Origin: Streptomyces sp. SID486
GTDB taxonomy: Bacteria; Actinomycetota; Actinomycetes; Streptomycetales; Streptomycetaceae
DNA: 64,000 bases
Direction: 5' to 3'
Assembly: GCF_009865385.1 (NCBI RefSeq)
Contig: NZ_WWJT01000350.1
Location: 1 to 64,000 of the forward strand
Shown here: in pieces, positions 54,616 to 63,570 of the stretch
Position numbering within the stretch: position 1 is the first letter of the stretch
Layout of the letters: the number at the start of each line of letters is the position of its first letter
Position numbers and translations under genes: made by a program
Notes under the pieces: generated by a model
What the model saw: the letters and a program-made list of their open reading frames with translations, nothing else
What the model was told of the DNA's origin: nothing
Database searches by the model: none

Positions 54616-54786
54616 GGCGGGGGACCCGCGACGGACGAGGGCGCGGCCGGCCCGCGCCCTCGTCCGGGCGCTCCTGGCCGGCCGGCACCGTGAGCACCAC
54701 CGTGTCGCCGCCGGTCACGGCTGCCTGACCCCCGTCAGCACACCGGGCTGCGAAGAGCCGGTCCCGCCGATTCCTCGAATTCCCGT

Positions 54787-54803
54787 ACTGCGAACATCAG
54801 TAC
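54787..54803 (+). promoter_or_regulatory. Conserved leader motif upstream of serine hydrolase 2
   Basis: CTGCGAACATCAGTACA, 14 of 17 identical to the motif in front of copy 1, 99 bp before the ATG. Here GTACTG (54784-54789) and CAGTAC (54797-54802) form a perfect inverted repeat with a seven-base spacer. Confidence 0.6.
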
Positions 54804-54902
54804 AGCCGTCGCACGCTCCCGGCAGCCGCGCCCGGCGGCGTGCGGGGGCCGCCCGGCGGCAGCGACCGAATGCCCGAACGACGTTCCAGGGGGAACCACT
54901 TC

Positions 54903-55820
54903 ATGACCCACCGGATATCCGGCCGAGCACTGGCGACCACCCTCGGTGCCACGCTGCTCCTGCCGGCCCTCGCCGCCTCCCCGGCCGCGGCGGCACCGAC
55001 GCCGGCCGTCAGCTGCACCTCCGCCAAGGCGGGCCTGGCCGCCAAGCTGCAGACGGACATCACCGCGGCGCTCGCCGGCCGCACCGGCACCGTCGCCGTC
55101 GGCCTGTACGACCGTTCCACCGGCACCACCTGCACGCTGAACGCCACCACCGCCTTCGACTCGGCCAGCACCGTCAAGGTCACCGTGCTCGCCACGCTGC
55201 TGTGGGACGCGAAGAAGACCGACCGCTACCTCACCGACACCGAGGCCGAACTGGCCACGGCCATGATCACCCAGTCGGACAACGACGCGACCAGCAAGCT
55301 GTGGAAGCAGCTGGGCCTGGCGAAGATCAAGGGCTTCCTGGCCGCCGCCGGGATGACGAAGACCGTGCCGGACGAGGAGGGTTACTGGGGGCTGACCCAG
55401 GAGAACGTCACCGACGAGCAGAAGCTGCTCCAGCTCGTCACCGCCAGGAACAGCGTGCTGAGCGACAACTCGCGTGCCTACATCCTGAAGTTGATGGGCC
55501 AGGTCGTCGCCGACCAGCGCTGGGGCACGCCCGCCGGCGCGCCGTCCACCGTCGCCGTGCACGTCAAGAACGGCTGGCTGCAGCGCTCCACGCACGGCTG
55601 GCGGGTGCACAGCCTGGGCACGTTCAACGGCGCCGGCCACGACTACATGATCAGCGTGCTGACCCAGGACAACAGCACGATGGACTACGGCGTCGCCACG
55701 ATCCAGAACGTGGCCAAGGCCGTCCACAAGGCCCTCGTGCCGACCACACCGGCCACCAGGCTGTACACCCCGACGGGCAGGCCGAGCGAGGCGTTCGTCC
55801 CGGTGCCGCCGCAGGGCTGA
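54903..55820 (+). CDS. Secreted beta-lactamase-fold serine hydrolase, copy 2
   Basis: Exported protein of 305 residues, paralogue of the gene 287 bp upstream. It has the same signal-peptide plan and identical active-site motifs STVK, SDN and KNG. The C-terminal 90 residues (RWGTPAGAPSTVAVHVKNGW onward) are almost unchanged between copies, while the N-terminal third and the loop after SDN differ. This looks like a recent tandem duplication with localized divergence or gene conversion. As for copy 1, the omega-loop Glu is missing, so hydrolysis of beta-lactams is not assured. Confidence 0.85.
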   Translation: MTHRISGRALATTLGATLLLPALAASPAAAAPTPAVSCTSAKAGLAAKLQTDITAALAGRTGTVAVGLYDRSTGTTCTLNATTAFDSASTVKVTVLATLLWDAKKTDRYLTDTEAELATAMITQSDNDATSKLWKQLGLAKIKGFLAAAGMTKTVPDEEGYWGLTQENVTDEQKLLQLVTARNSVLSDNSRAYILKLMGQVVADQRWGTPAGAPSTVAVHVKNGWLQRSTHGWRVHSLGTFNGAGHDYMISVLTQDNSTMDYGVATIQNVAKAVHKALVPTTPATRLYTPTGRPSEAFVPVPPQG

Positions 55821-55896
55821 CCCCTCGGCACACGCGCGGCCGGGGCTTCACGGGACGGTCTCCCGCCGGACACCGTCCCGTCCTACGGTGACGCTC

Positions 55897-56925
55897 ATGC
55901 GCCTGAGAACCGTACTCGCCACCCTGACCGCCGTCCTGGCGGCGGCCGGCTCGCTGACCGCCGCCGGCCCCGCCGGTGCCAACACGCCGACGCAGAAGTC
56001 CTGTTCGGCCACCGTGTCGATCGACCGCTTCTCCGACGCGCTCGACAAGACGACGTACGACGGCACCTTCGTCGGCAACTTCTCCGCACTCGCCGTGGAC
56101 CGGGACGGCTCGCTCGCCGCCCTGAGCGACCGCTCCTCGCTGTTCCGCCTGGACGGCCGGACCCTCCGGCCACGGGCGGCCGTCGCTCTCGCCGACGAGA
56201 AGGGCGCCGCGCTCGACAGCGAGGGACTGGCCGTCGACGGCGACGGCACCCGGCTGGTCACCTCCGAGACCGAACCGTCCGTCCGCCGCTACTCCCGGGC
56301 CGGAAGGATCCTCGACCGGCTCCCGGTGCCGGCCTCCCTCCAGGTCGCCCCGGCCGGCCGCGCCGCCTTCAACCTGACCTTCGAGGGCCTGACCCTGCTG
56401 CCCGGCGGCCACACCCTGCTGGCCTCCATGGAGGCACCGCTCTCCGGTGACGCGCCGGACATCGACCGCTTCCAGACCTGGACCCGGACCGGGGGCGGCC
56501 GCTTCCGGCTCGCCGCCCAGTACGGCTACCGTGCCGACGCCCCGCTCGGCGTCTCCGAGGTCCAGGCCGTGCCCGGGGGCCGCCTGCTCGTCCTGGAGCG
56601 CGGCTTCACCCCCGGCGTCGGCAACACGGTCCGCCTCTACCTGGCCGACCCCCGCCACGCGACCGACACCGGCCGCGTCGAGAACCTGACGGGGCAGAGC
56701 GGGGTACGGCTGATCAGGAAGACCCTGCTGGCCGACCTGGCGGCCTGCCCCTCCCTGGGCGCCACGGCGAAGCAGCCGCAGCCGAACCCCCTGCTGGACA
56801 ACATCGAGGGGATGGCGGTCACCGGCCGCGACCACCGGGGAAGCCTGCGGGTCCTCCTGGTGAGCGACGACAACCAGAACCCCGCCCAGACGACCCGCTT
56901 CTACTCCCTGCGCGTGCGGATCTGA
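55897..56925 (+). CDS. Secreted esterase-like/phytase-like protein
   Basis: Exported protein of 342 residues with a signal peptide (LRTVLATLTAVLAAAGSLTAAG). The mature part resembles the esterase-like activity of phytase family, a beta-propeller: FVGNFSALAVDRDGSLAALSDRSSLFRLDG, GLAVDGDGTRLVTSETEPSVRRY, FEGLTLLPGGHTLLASMEAPL, ERGFTPGVGNTVRLYLAD and DNIEGMAVTGRDHRGSLRVLLVSDDN. Phosphoesterase activity is predicted by family only. ATG 55897; no strong ribosome-binding site. It follows the serine hydrolases after 76 bp and may or may not share their transcript. Confidence 0.85.
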   Translation: MRLRTVLATLTAVLAAAGSLTAAGPAGANTPTQKSCSATVSIDRFSDALDKTTYDGTFVGNFSALAVDRDGSLAALSDRSSLFRLDGRTLRPRAAVALADEKGAALDSEGLAVDGDGTRLVTSETEPSVRRYSRAGRILDRLPVPASLQVAPAGRAAFNLTFEGLTLLPGGHTLLASMEAPLSGDAPDIDRFQTWTRTGGGRFRLAAQYGYRADAPLGVSEVQAVPGGRLLVLERGFTPGVGNTVRLYLADPRHATDTGRVENLTGQSGVRLIRKTLLADLAACPSLGATAKQPQPNPLLDNIEGMAVTGRDHRGSLRVLLVSDDNQNPAQTTRFYSLRVRI

Positions 56926-57156
56926 CACCCGTGCCGTGAGCCCGGCCGACGGGGTCCCGGGGACCGGCGCGACCCTCCCGGGCGGCCCCCCGACCGCGCC
57001 CCGGCATCGCTTCGGAGGGGCGCGGGGCGGGTGCGCACCGGCCGGACGGCGCCGGCTGCGCCGCCCGCCCGCGCCCCCATTGTGAACGCGGGATGAAATC
57101 GGCCGCCGCCGGCGTTGGTGCCTTCCGGACGAGCAGGCCGACAGGAAGGGATCCGC

Positions 57157-60100
57157 GTGGCACCGCGACGGGGATGGGCAGGACGGCTGGCGAGCTACGC
57201 CTGGCGCTACCCGAGGAACGTGATCCTGGCCCTCGGGGCCTCCCTGGCGGGCATGGCCGTACTGGCCGTCGTGCCGCTGATCACCAAGGTGATCATCGAC
57301 GACGTGATCGGCGGCCACAGCCGCGCCATGGCTCCGTGGGCGGGCGCCCTGGTCGGCGCCGCCGTCGTCGTCTACGCCCTGGCGTACGTCCGCCGCTTCT
57401 ACGGCGGCCGGCTCGCCCTGGACGTCCAGCACGACCTGCGGACCGAGATGTACGACGCGATCACCCGGCTGGACGGCCGCCGCCAGGACGAGCTGTCCAC
57501 CGGGCAGGTCGTCGGCCGGGCCACCAGCGACCTGCAGCTGATCCAGGGCCTGCTCTTCATGCTCCCGATGACCATCGGGAACGTCCTGCTCTTCCTGATC
57601 TCCCTGCTGATCATGGCCTGGCTGTCCGTGCCGCTGACCCTGGTCGCCCTGGCCGTCGCACCCGCCCTCGGCTGGATCGCCCGGCGCAGCCGTACCCGGC
57701 TGCACCCCGCCACCTGGTACGCCCAGGCGCAGGCCGCGGCGGTGGCCGGCGTGGTCGACGGCGCGGTGAGCGGCGTACGCGTGGTCAAGGGCTTCGGACA
57801 GGAGGACCAGGAGACCGGCAAGCTGCGCGAGGTCGGCCGCCGCCTCTTCGCGGGCCGGCTGCGCACCATCCGGCTGAACAGCAGGTTCACCCCGGCCCTG
57901 CAGGCCGTCCCCGCGCTCGGCCAGGTCGCCATGCTGGCCCTCGGCGGCTGGCTCGCCGTACGCGGTCACATCACGCTCGGCACCTTCGTGGCCTTCTCCA
58001 CCTACCTGGCCCAGCTGGTCGGCCCGGTCCGGATGCTCGCGGTGGTCCTCACGGTCGGCCAGCAGGCCCGTGCCGGCACCGAGCGCGTCCTGGAGCTGAT
58101 CGACACCGAGCCGACCCTCCAGGACGGCACGAAGGAGCTGCCCGCGGACGCGCCCGCGACGGTCGAGTTCGACGACGTCTCCTTCGGCTACGACCCCGAG
58201 CGCCCCGTCCTGCGGGGACTGAGCCTGGAGATCCGGCCCGGCGAGACCCTGGCCGTCGTCGGCTCCTCCGGCTCGGGCAAGTCCACCCTCTCCCTGCTGC
58301 TGCCGCGCTTCTACGACGTCACCCACGGCGCCGTCCTGATCGGCGGCCACGACGTCCGCGAACTGACCCTGGAGTCGCTCAGGGGCGCGATCGGCCTGGT
58401 CCCGGAAGATTCGTTTCTCTTCTCCGACACCGTCCGCAACAACATCGCCTACGGCCGCCCGGACGCCACCCAGGAGGAGATCGAGGCCGCCGCCCGCGCC
58501 GCCCAGGCGGACCGTTTCATCGCCGAGCTGCCGGACGGCTACGACACCACGGTCGGCGAGCAGGGCCTGACCCTCTCCGGCGGCCAGCGCCAGCGCGTCG
58601 CCCTCGCCCGCGCCCTGCTCACCGACCCGCGCCTGCTGGTCCTGGACGACGCCACCTCGGCCGTGGACGCCAGGGTCGAGCACGAGATCCACGAGGCGCT
58701 GAGCCGGGTGATGGCGGGCCGGACCACCCTGCTCATCGCCCACCGCCGCTCCACCCTGAACCTCGCCGACCGCATCGCCGTCCTGGACGACGGCCGGCTC
58801 GCCGACCTCGGCACCCACGAGGAGCTCCAGGAACGCTCCTCCCTGTACCGCCGGCTGCTCACCGACCCGGACGAGCTGGGCGGTGTCTCCCCGGGCCACG
58901 TCCGCCCGGCCGGACCGCCGGAGGACACCTCCGTCCGTGAGGAGCTGGACGCCGAGTTCGACGCCGAGCGGGGCGTGACCCCCCGGCTGTGGAGCGGCGA
59001 CCGCCGGCCGAAGGACCCGGCACTCGCCGGCAGCCCGGCCACCCCGCAGCTCCTCGCCCAGGTGGCGGCACTGCCCCCGGCCACCGACACCCCGGACATC
59101 GACGAGGACCGCGCGGTCCTGCCCGAGGACTCCTACGGCCTGCGCCGGCTGCTGCGCGGCTTCGGGCGGCCCCTGCTGGTCAGCCTGCTGCTGGTCGCGG
59201 TGGACGCCGGCTCCGGCCTGCTGCTGCCCGTCCTGATCCGGCACGGCATCGACTCCGGTGTCACCCGGATGGCGGTCGGCGCGGTGTGGGCGGCCTCCCT
59301 GCTCGCCCTGCTGACGGTGCTGGTGCAGTGGGCCGCGCAGATCGGCGAGACCCGGATGACCGGCCGCACCGGCGAGCGCGTGCTGTACGCGCTGCGGCTG
59401 AAGATCTTCGCCCAGCTCCAGCGGCTCGGCCTGGACTACTACGAGCGCGAGCTGACCGGCCGGATCATGACGCGCATGACGACGGACGTCGACGCCCTGT
59501 CGACGTTCCTGCAGACGGGCCTGGTCACGGCGTTCGTCTCGGTCGTCACCTTCTTCGGCATCATGGTCGCCCTGCTGGTGCTCGACGTGCAGCTGGCCCT
59601 GGTCGTCTTCGCCACCCTGCCCCCGCTGGCCGTGGCCACCTTCTTCTTCCGCCGGGCGAGCGTGAAGGCGTACGAACTCGCCCGCGAGCGGGTGTCCGCC
59701 GTGAACGCCGACCTCCAGGAGACCGTGGCCGGGCTGCGGATCGTGCAGGCGTTCGGGCGGGAGCGGGACGGCGGGCGGCGGTTCGCCGGCCGCAGCGACG
59801 CCTACCGCAGCGCCCGCATCCGCGGCCAGTGGCTGATCTCCGTCTACTTCCCGTTCGTGCAGCTGCTGTCCTCGGTCGCCGCGGCGGCCGTGCTGATCGC
59901 GGGCGCCGGCCGGGTGGACGCGGCCACGCTCACCACGGGCGCCCTGGTGGCCTACCTGCTCTACATCGACCTGTTCTTCGCGCCCGTCCAGCAGCTCTCC
60001 CAGGTCTTCGACGGCTACCAGCAGGCCACGGTGTCGCTGGGCCGCATCCAGGAACTGCTGCGCGAGCCGGCGTCCACGAGGCCCGCCGGCGCACCACGCG

Positions 60101-60876
60101 CCGTGCCGTCCCTGCGCGGCGACATCGCCTTCGAGGACGTGCGCTTCGCCTACGGCGACGAGGAGGAGGCGCTGTCCGGCATCGACCTGCGGATACCGGC
60201 CGGGCAGACGGTGGCCTTCGTCGGCGAGACGGGTGCCGGCAAGTCCACCCTCGTCAAGCTGGTGGCGCGGTTCTACGACCCGACCGCCGGGCGGGTCACG
60301 GCCGACGGCACGGACCTGCGCGGCCTGGACCTCACCTCCTACCGGCACCGGCTCGGGGTCGTGCCGCAGGAGGCGTACCTGTTCCCGGGCACCGTCCGGG
60401 ACGCCATCGCCTACGGCCGCCCCGGCGCCACGGACGCCGAGGTGGAGGCGGCGGCGCGGGCGGTCGGCGCGCACGAGATGATCGCGACGCTGGAGGGCGG
60501 TTACCTGCACGAGGTCGCCGAACGCGGCCGCAACCTCTCGGCGGGCCAGCGCCAGCTGATCGCCCTCGCCCGCGCCGAGCTGGTCGATCCGGACATCCTG
60601 CTCCTGGACGAGGCCACGGCCGCCCTGGACCTGGCCACCGAGGCGCAGGTCAACCAGGCCACCGACCGCCTGGCGGGCCGCCGTACGACGCTGGTGGTGG
60701 CGCACCGGCTGACCACCGCGGCCCGTGCGGACCGGGTGGTGGTGATGGACCACGGCCGGGTCGCCGAGGACGGCACCCACGAGGAGCTGCTGGCCCGTGG
60801 CGGCCGGTACGCCGAGCTGTGGCGGACCTTCGTCGGCCGGGCGGAGCCGGAGGAGCCGGTCGGCGCGGTCCGCTGA
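57157..60876 (+). CDS. Fused heterodimeric ABC exporter (TMD-NBD-TMD-NBD)
   Basis: Single polypeptide of 1239 residues joining two ABC exporter half-transporters; GTG 57157 with AGGAAGGG six bases upstream. Half 1: six-helix TMD (about 20-320), Walker A GSSGSGKST (369-377), signature LSGGQ (473), Walker B ending D497-D498. Half 2 (TMD about 660-960): Walker A GETGAGKST (1023), signature LSAGQ (1127), Walker B D1151-E1152. A hydrophilic linker (about 570-650) connects them. NBD1 has Asp where the catalytic Glu is expected and NBD2 has a deviant signature, so one ATP site is degenerate and one canonical. Substrate unknown; multidrug or lipid export is typical. Confidence 0.94.
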   Translation: MAPRRGWAGRLASYAWRYPRNVILALGASLAGMAVLAVVPLITKVIIDDVIGGHSRAMAPWAGALVGAAVVVYALAYVRRFYGGRLALDVQHDLRTEMYDAITRLDGRRQDELSTGQVVGRATSDLQLIQGLLFMLPMTIGNVLLFLISLLIMAWLSVPLTLVALAVAPALGWIARRSRTRLHPATWYAQAQAAAVAGVVDGAVSGVRVVKGFGQEDQETGKLREVGRRLFAGRLRTIRLNSRFTPALQAVPALGQVAMLALGGWLAVRGHITLGTFVAFSTYLAQLVGPVRMLAVVLTVGQQARAGTERVLELIDTEPTLQDGTKELPADAPATVEFDDVSFGYDPERPVLRGLSLEIRPGETLAVVGSSGSGKSTLSLLLPRFYDVTHGAVLIGGHDVRELTLESLRGAIGLVPEDSFLFSDTVRNNIAYGRPDATQEEIEAAARAAQADRFIAELPDGYDTTVGEQGLTLSGGQRQRVALARALLTDPRLLVLDDATSAVDARVEHEIHEALSRVMAGRTTLLIAHRRSTLNLADRIAVLDDGRLADLGTHEELQERSSLYRRLLTDPDELGGVSPGHVRPAGPPEDTSVREELDAEFDAERGVTPRLWSGDRRPKDPALAGSPATPQLLAQVAALPPATDTPDIDEDRAVLPEDSYGLRRLLRGFGRPLLVSLLLVAVDAGSGLLLPVLIRHGIDSGVTRMAVGAVWAASLLALLTVLVQWAAQIGETRMTGRTGERVLYALRLKIFAQLQRLGLDYYERELTGRIMTRMTTDVDALSTFLQTGLVTAFVSVVTFFGIMVALLVLDVQLALVVFATLPPLAVATFFFRRASVKAYELARERVSAVNADLQETVAGLRIVQAFGRERDGGRRFAGRSDAYRSARIRGQWLISVYFPFVQLLSSVAAAAVLIAGAGRVDAATLTTGALVAYLLYIDLFFAPVQQLSQVFDGYQQATVSLGRIQELLREPASTRPAGAPRAVPSLRGDIAFEDVRFAYGDEEEALSGIDLRIPAGQTVAFVGETGAGKSTLVKLVARFYDPTAGRVTADGTDLRGLDLTSYRHRLGVVPQEAYLFPGTVRDAIAYGRPGATDAEVEAAARAVGAHEMIATLEGGYLHEVAERGRNLSAGQRQLIALARAELVDPDILLLDEATAALDLATEAQVNQATDRLAGRRTTLVVAHRLTTAARADRVVVMDHGRVAEDGTHEELLARGGRYAELWRTFVGRAEPEEPVGAVR

Positions 60877-60955
60877 GCCCCGGCGCCGGTCACGGCCGGG
60901 GCCCGGCCGACTCGTCTCGCTGACGGTCGTGCAACCATCCGACACACCCGAGCGT

Positions 60956-60971
60956 CCGTACATCAGTACGG
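60956..60971. promoter_or_regulatory. 16-bp palindrome upstream of the small secreted protein
   Basis: CCGTACATCAGTACGG is a perfect inverted repeat (CCGTAC/GTACGG, four-base spacer), 36 bp before the ATG. It shares ACATCAGTAC with the leader of serine hydrolase 2 (54787-54803). Could be an operator or a leader hairpin. Confidence 0.55.
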
Positions 60972-61007
60972 GCACAGGGGAGAGTGACCGCTACGGGGAG
61001 GACGACG

Positions 61008-61400
61008 ATGGGCAGTGGTGGAATACGCCGGCGTCTGGCGCTGGGTGCGGCCGTGCTGGCCGCGTCCGGCGCGCTCGCGTTCACGGCGACGGGTGCCGCG
61101 CAGGCGGCCTCGGCCGACGGCTGTGCCGGGCGCGAGGTGCGGACCCTGCCGTTCAGCACCGGCGTCATCCAGATCTACAAGCAGGGTGACTACGTCTGCG
61201 CCGTGACCGTCGCCCGGCATCCCGGCGCCGCCCAGACCATGTCGGTCAGCGTGCAGGCGCGCGGCAACCGGCCGGTCGTCGACAGGGGCCGTTACAGGTA
61301 CCACGCCGGCCCGGTGACCGTGCAGGCCGGCCACCGGTGCGTCTGGGTCAGGGGCACCGTGGGCACCTCCTCACGCAGCTCCGGCTGGATCCTGTGCTGA
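61008..61400 (+). CDS. Small secreted protein of unknown function
   Basis: Predicted 130-residue exported protein. ATG 61008 has GGGGAGG seven bases upstream. Signal peptide GIRRRLALGAAVLAASGALAFTATGAAQAA, then a mature part of about 98 residues with four Cys (CAGREVRT, YVCAVTV, HRCVWVRG and the final Cys of SGWILC), which could form two disulfides. The strand-rich pattern suggests a small beta-sandwich. I do not recognise the family. It ends 116 bp before a long inverted repeat. Confidence 0.8.
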   Translation: MGSGGIRRRLALGAAVLAASGALAFTATGAAQAASADGCAGREVRTLPFSTGVIQIYKQGDYVCAVTVARHPGAAQTMSVSVQARGNRPVVDRGRYRYHAGPVTVQAGHRCVWVRGTVGTSSRSSGWILC

Positions 61401-61516
61401 GACGGCACCGCGCGCCAGGCGGCCGGCGGCCGGCACCGGGCGCGGAAGGCGCTCCGCTCCGCACCGCGCCGCTGCCCTGAGGGGGCCGCGGCGTCCCGGC
61501 CGCCGGCGTCCCGGCC

Positions 61517-61681
61517 AGGGCCCTTCTGATGGATCTCCGCGGCGTCGCGACGCCCGGCACGCCCGCTCGCCGCACGGCGCGAAGGGCCAGGTGGCTCCGC
61601 CACATGACCCTCCGCGCCGCACGCCGATCGCACGCACCGGACGCCGCTCCTTCACCCACGGAGATCCATCAGAAGGACCCT
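61517..61681. repeat. 165-bp long inverted repeat (MITE-like or giant terminator hairpin)
   Basis: Arms 61517-61595 and 61599-61681 are inverted copies around the tiny loop TCC at 61596-61598. The outer 23 bases match at 22 positions (AGGGCCCTTCTGATGGATCT start) and the inner GTGGC/GCCAC is perfect, with substitutions and a small gap in between. It lies between the convergent small secreted gene and the GH3 gene, overlapping the last base pairs of the GH3 stop codon. The matching arms also create a short open frame on both strands (MDLRG...), not taken as a gene. Confidence 0.9.
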
Positions 61682-63539
61682 AGTAGCGCAGCCCGTGGCC
61701 GACCGGGTACAGCACCCGGGCGGGGTCGTCCGCGCGCTGTACCGGTACCGGCAGCCTGCCGCGCGGGGACACCCGGCCGGCGATCACCCGTGCGGCGGCG
61801 CGCAGTTCGACGTCCGTCCAGCAGTACGTGGCCAGGCATGCCTTGGCGGAGGGGAGCTGCGCGACGTCGTACGGGTTGCGGACCGCCACCACGGCCACCG
61901 GCTTGCCCATCGCCACCAGGCGTTCCACCAGCATCTGCTGGGAGTTGCCGGTCGTCACGTTGTAGGTGGCGACGACCACCGCGTCCGCGTCCCGCGCGGC
62001 CGTGACCGCCTTGTCGATCGTGGCGGCCGAGGGCGCCGTGCCGGTGGACAGGGCCGTGGCCGAGAAGCCCAGAGCGGTGAGGGCGGTGGCCAGGACGCCG
62101 GTGGGCGGCCCGGTGGTGCCGGACGGGGAGGCCGGATCGGCGCCCACCACCAGCAGCCGGTGCTCATGCCGGGGGTCGAAGGGCAGGACGCCGTCCTCGT
62201 TGACCAGCAGGGTCGTGGTGCGTTCGGCGATGCGTGCGGCCGTGGCCAGGTGGGACGCCGTGCCCACGGTGCGGTCGACGCCCGCCGGGCTCGCCCACGG
62301 CTGGTCGAGGACTCCGCGCCGGTCCTTCAGGCGCAGGATGCGCAGGATCGATTCGTCCAGCCGGGCCTCGGTCAGCTCGCCCTCCCGGACGGCCTTCAGC
62401 ACCGCGTTCCAGGCGACGTCGAGCGAGGGCGGGTTGAGCAGCTGGTCCACGCCGGCCTTGAGCGCGAGTACGGGCACGCGGTCGTCGCCGTACTTCGTGC
62501 GCACCCCCTGCATGCCGAGGGAGTCGGTGATGACGACCCCGTCGTAGCCGAGTTCGCCGCGCAGGATGCCGGTGAGGATCGGGTGGGAGAGGGTGGCCGG
62601 GTCGCCGGAGTCGTCCAGCGCCGGGAACTGGATGTGCGCGGTCATGACCGAGTCGATGCCCGCCCGGATCGCGGCCCGGAACGGCACCGCGTCCAGCTCC
62701 TCCCACAGCTCCCGGCTGTGCGTGATGACCGGGAAGCCGTAGTGGCTGTCGACGGCGGTGTCGCCGTGGCCGGGGAAGTGCTTGGCGGTCGCCGCGACCC
62801 GCGCCGCCTGATAGCCCTTCACCTCGGCCGCCACCAGCTCGGCGACCGCCTCCGGGTCGGCGCCGAAGGACCGTACGCCGATGACCGGGTTGGCCGGGTT
62901 GACGTTCACGTCGGCGTCGGGCGAGTAGTCCTGGTTGATGCCCATCGCGCGCAGCTCTGCTCCGGAGATCCGGCCGAGGGTGCGGGCGTCGGAGCGGGAG
63001 CGGCCGGCGCCGATCGCCATCGCGCCGGGAAAGAGGGTGGCGGGCGCGCCGACCCGGCACACCGCGCCGTGCTCCTGGTCGGTGGCGATGAGCACCGGCA
63101 GACCGCGCGGCTGGTCCAGTGACGCCCGCTGGATGCCGTTGGACAGCTCGGCGATCTGGTGCGGGTCACGGGTGTTGTGCGCCCAGGTGAAGTAGATGAT
63201 CCCGCCGACCCGGTACTTCGCGATCAGCTCGGCGGCGGTGCGGACGCCGATCTCCTTGAGGTTGGCGTCGATGTCCGCCTGGTCGGGGGCGGTGGCGGAG
63301 TGGCCGTAGACCCGCATCACGAAGAGCTGGCCGACCTTCTCCTCCAGCGTCATCCGGGAGATCAGGGCGCGCAGCCGGCGGTCGCCGGAGGCGCCGCGGG
63401 GGGCGGCGTGGGCGGTCGCCGGCACGCTCAGCGCGGCGGTGAGGCCCGCGGTCGCGGCGAGGACGGCGCGTCTGGACGGCCGTGCGGTGTGTCCCGTGCT
63501 TCCCGTGCCGGTGTCGCTTCCCGTGCTGGTGTGGTGCAC
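61680..63539 (-). CDS. Secreted GH3 beta-N-acetylhexosaminidase/beta-glucosidase family enzyme (NagZ-like)
   Basis: Exported enzyme of 619 residues, GTG 63539 with GAAGGAGC upstream. The signal has a twin-arginine-like start (SRRAVLAATAGLTAALSVP). The GH3 N-terminal barrel shows ISRMTLEEKVGQLFV, ATDQEHGAV, the nagZ-type KHFPGHGDTAVDSHYG (catalytic His-Asp region) and the nucleophile Asp in VVITDSLGMQGV. A C-terminal GH3 domain follows (about 400-619). The KHFPGHG(D/N)T motif marks N-acetyl-glucosaminidases, so a role in chitin or cell-wall amino-sugar release is likely. Confidence 0.92.
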   Translation of the reverse strand: MHHTSTGSDTGTGSTGHTARPSRRAVLAATAGLTAALSVPATAHAAPRGASGDRRLRALISRMTLEEKVGQLFVMRVYGHSATAPDQADIDANLKEIGVRTAAELIAKYRVGGIIYFTWAHNTRDPHQIAELSNGIQRASLDQPRGLPVLIATDQEHGAVCRVGAPATLFPGAMAIGAGRSRSDARTLGRISGAELRAMGINQDYSPDADVNVNPANPVIGVRSFGADPEAVAELVAAEVKGYQAARVAATAKHFPGHGDTAVDSHYGFPVITHSRELWEELDAVPFRAAIRAGIDSVMTAHIQFPALDDSGDPATLSHPILTGILRGELGYDGVVITDSLGMQGVRTKYGDDRVPVLALKAGVDQLLNPPSLDVAWNAVLKAVREGELTEARLDESILRILRLKDRRGVLDQPWASPAGVDRTVGTASHLATAARIAERTTTLLVNEDGVLPFDPRHEHRLLVVGADPASPSGTTGPPTGVLATALTALGFSATALSTGTAPSAATIDKAVTAARDADAVVVATYNVTTGNSQQMLVERLVAMGKPVAVVAVRNPYDVAQLPSAKACLATYCWTDVELRAAARVIAGRVSPRGRLPVPVQRADDPARVLYPVGHGLRY

Positions 63540-63570
63540 GTGGGCTCCTTCCAGAGGAGAACCGCTGAAG

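Noticed and set aside
53692-55820. Genuine class A beta-lactamases
   Set aside because: SxxK and SDN are present, but the omega-loop Glu is not found and KTG is replaced by KNG, so resistance should not be claimed from sequence.
61529-62005. Possible small protein starting in the long inverted repeat (MDLRG...)
   Set aside because: The frame arises from the palindrome arms and then runs antisense through the GH3 gene. It has no ribosome-binding site and a highly basic shadow composition.
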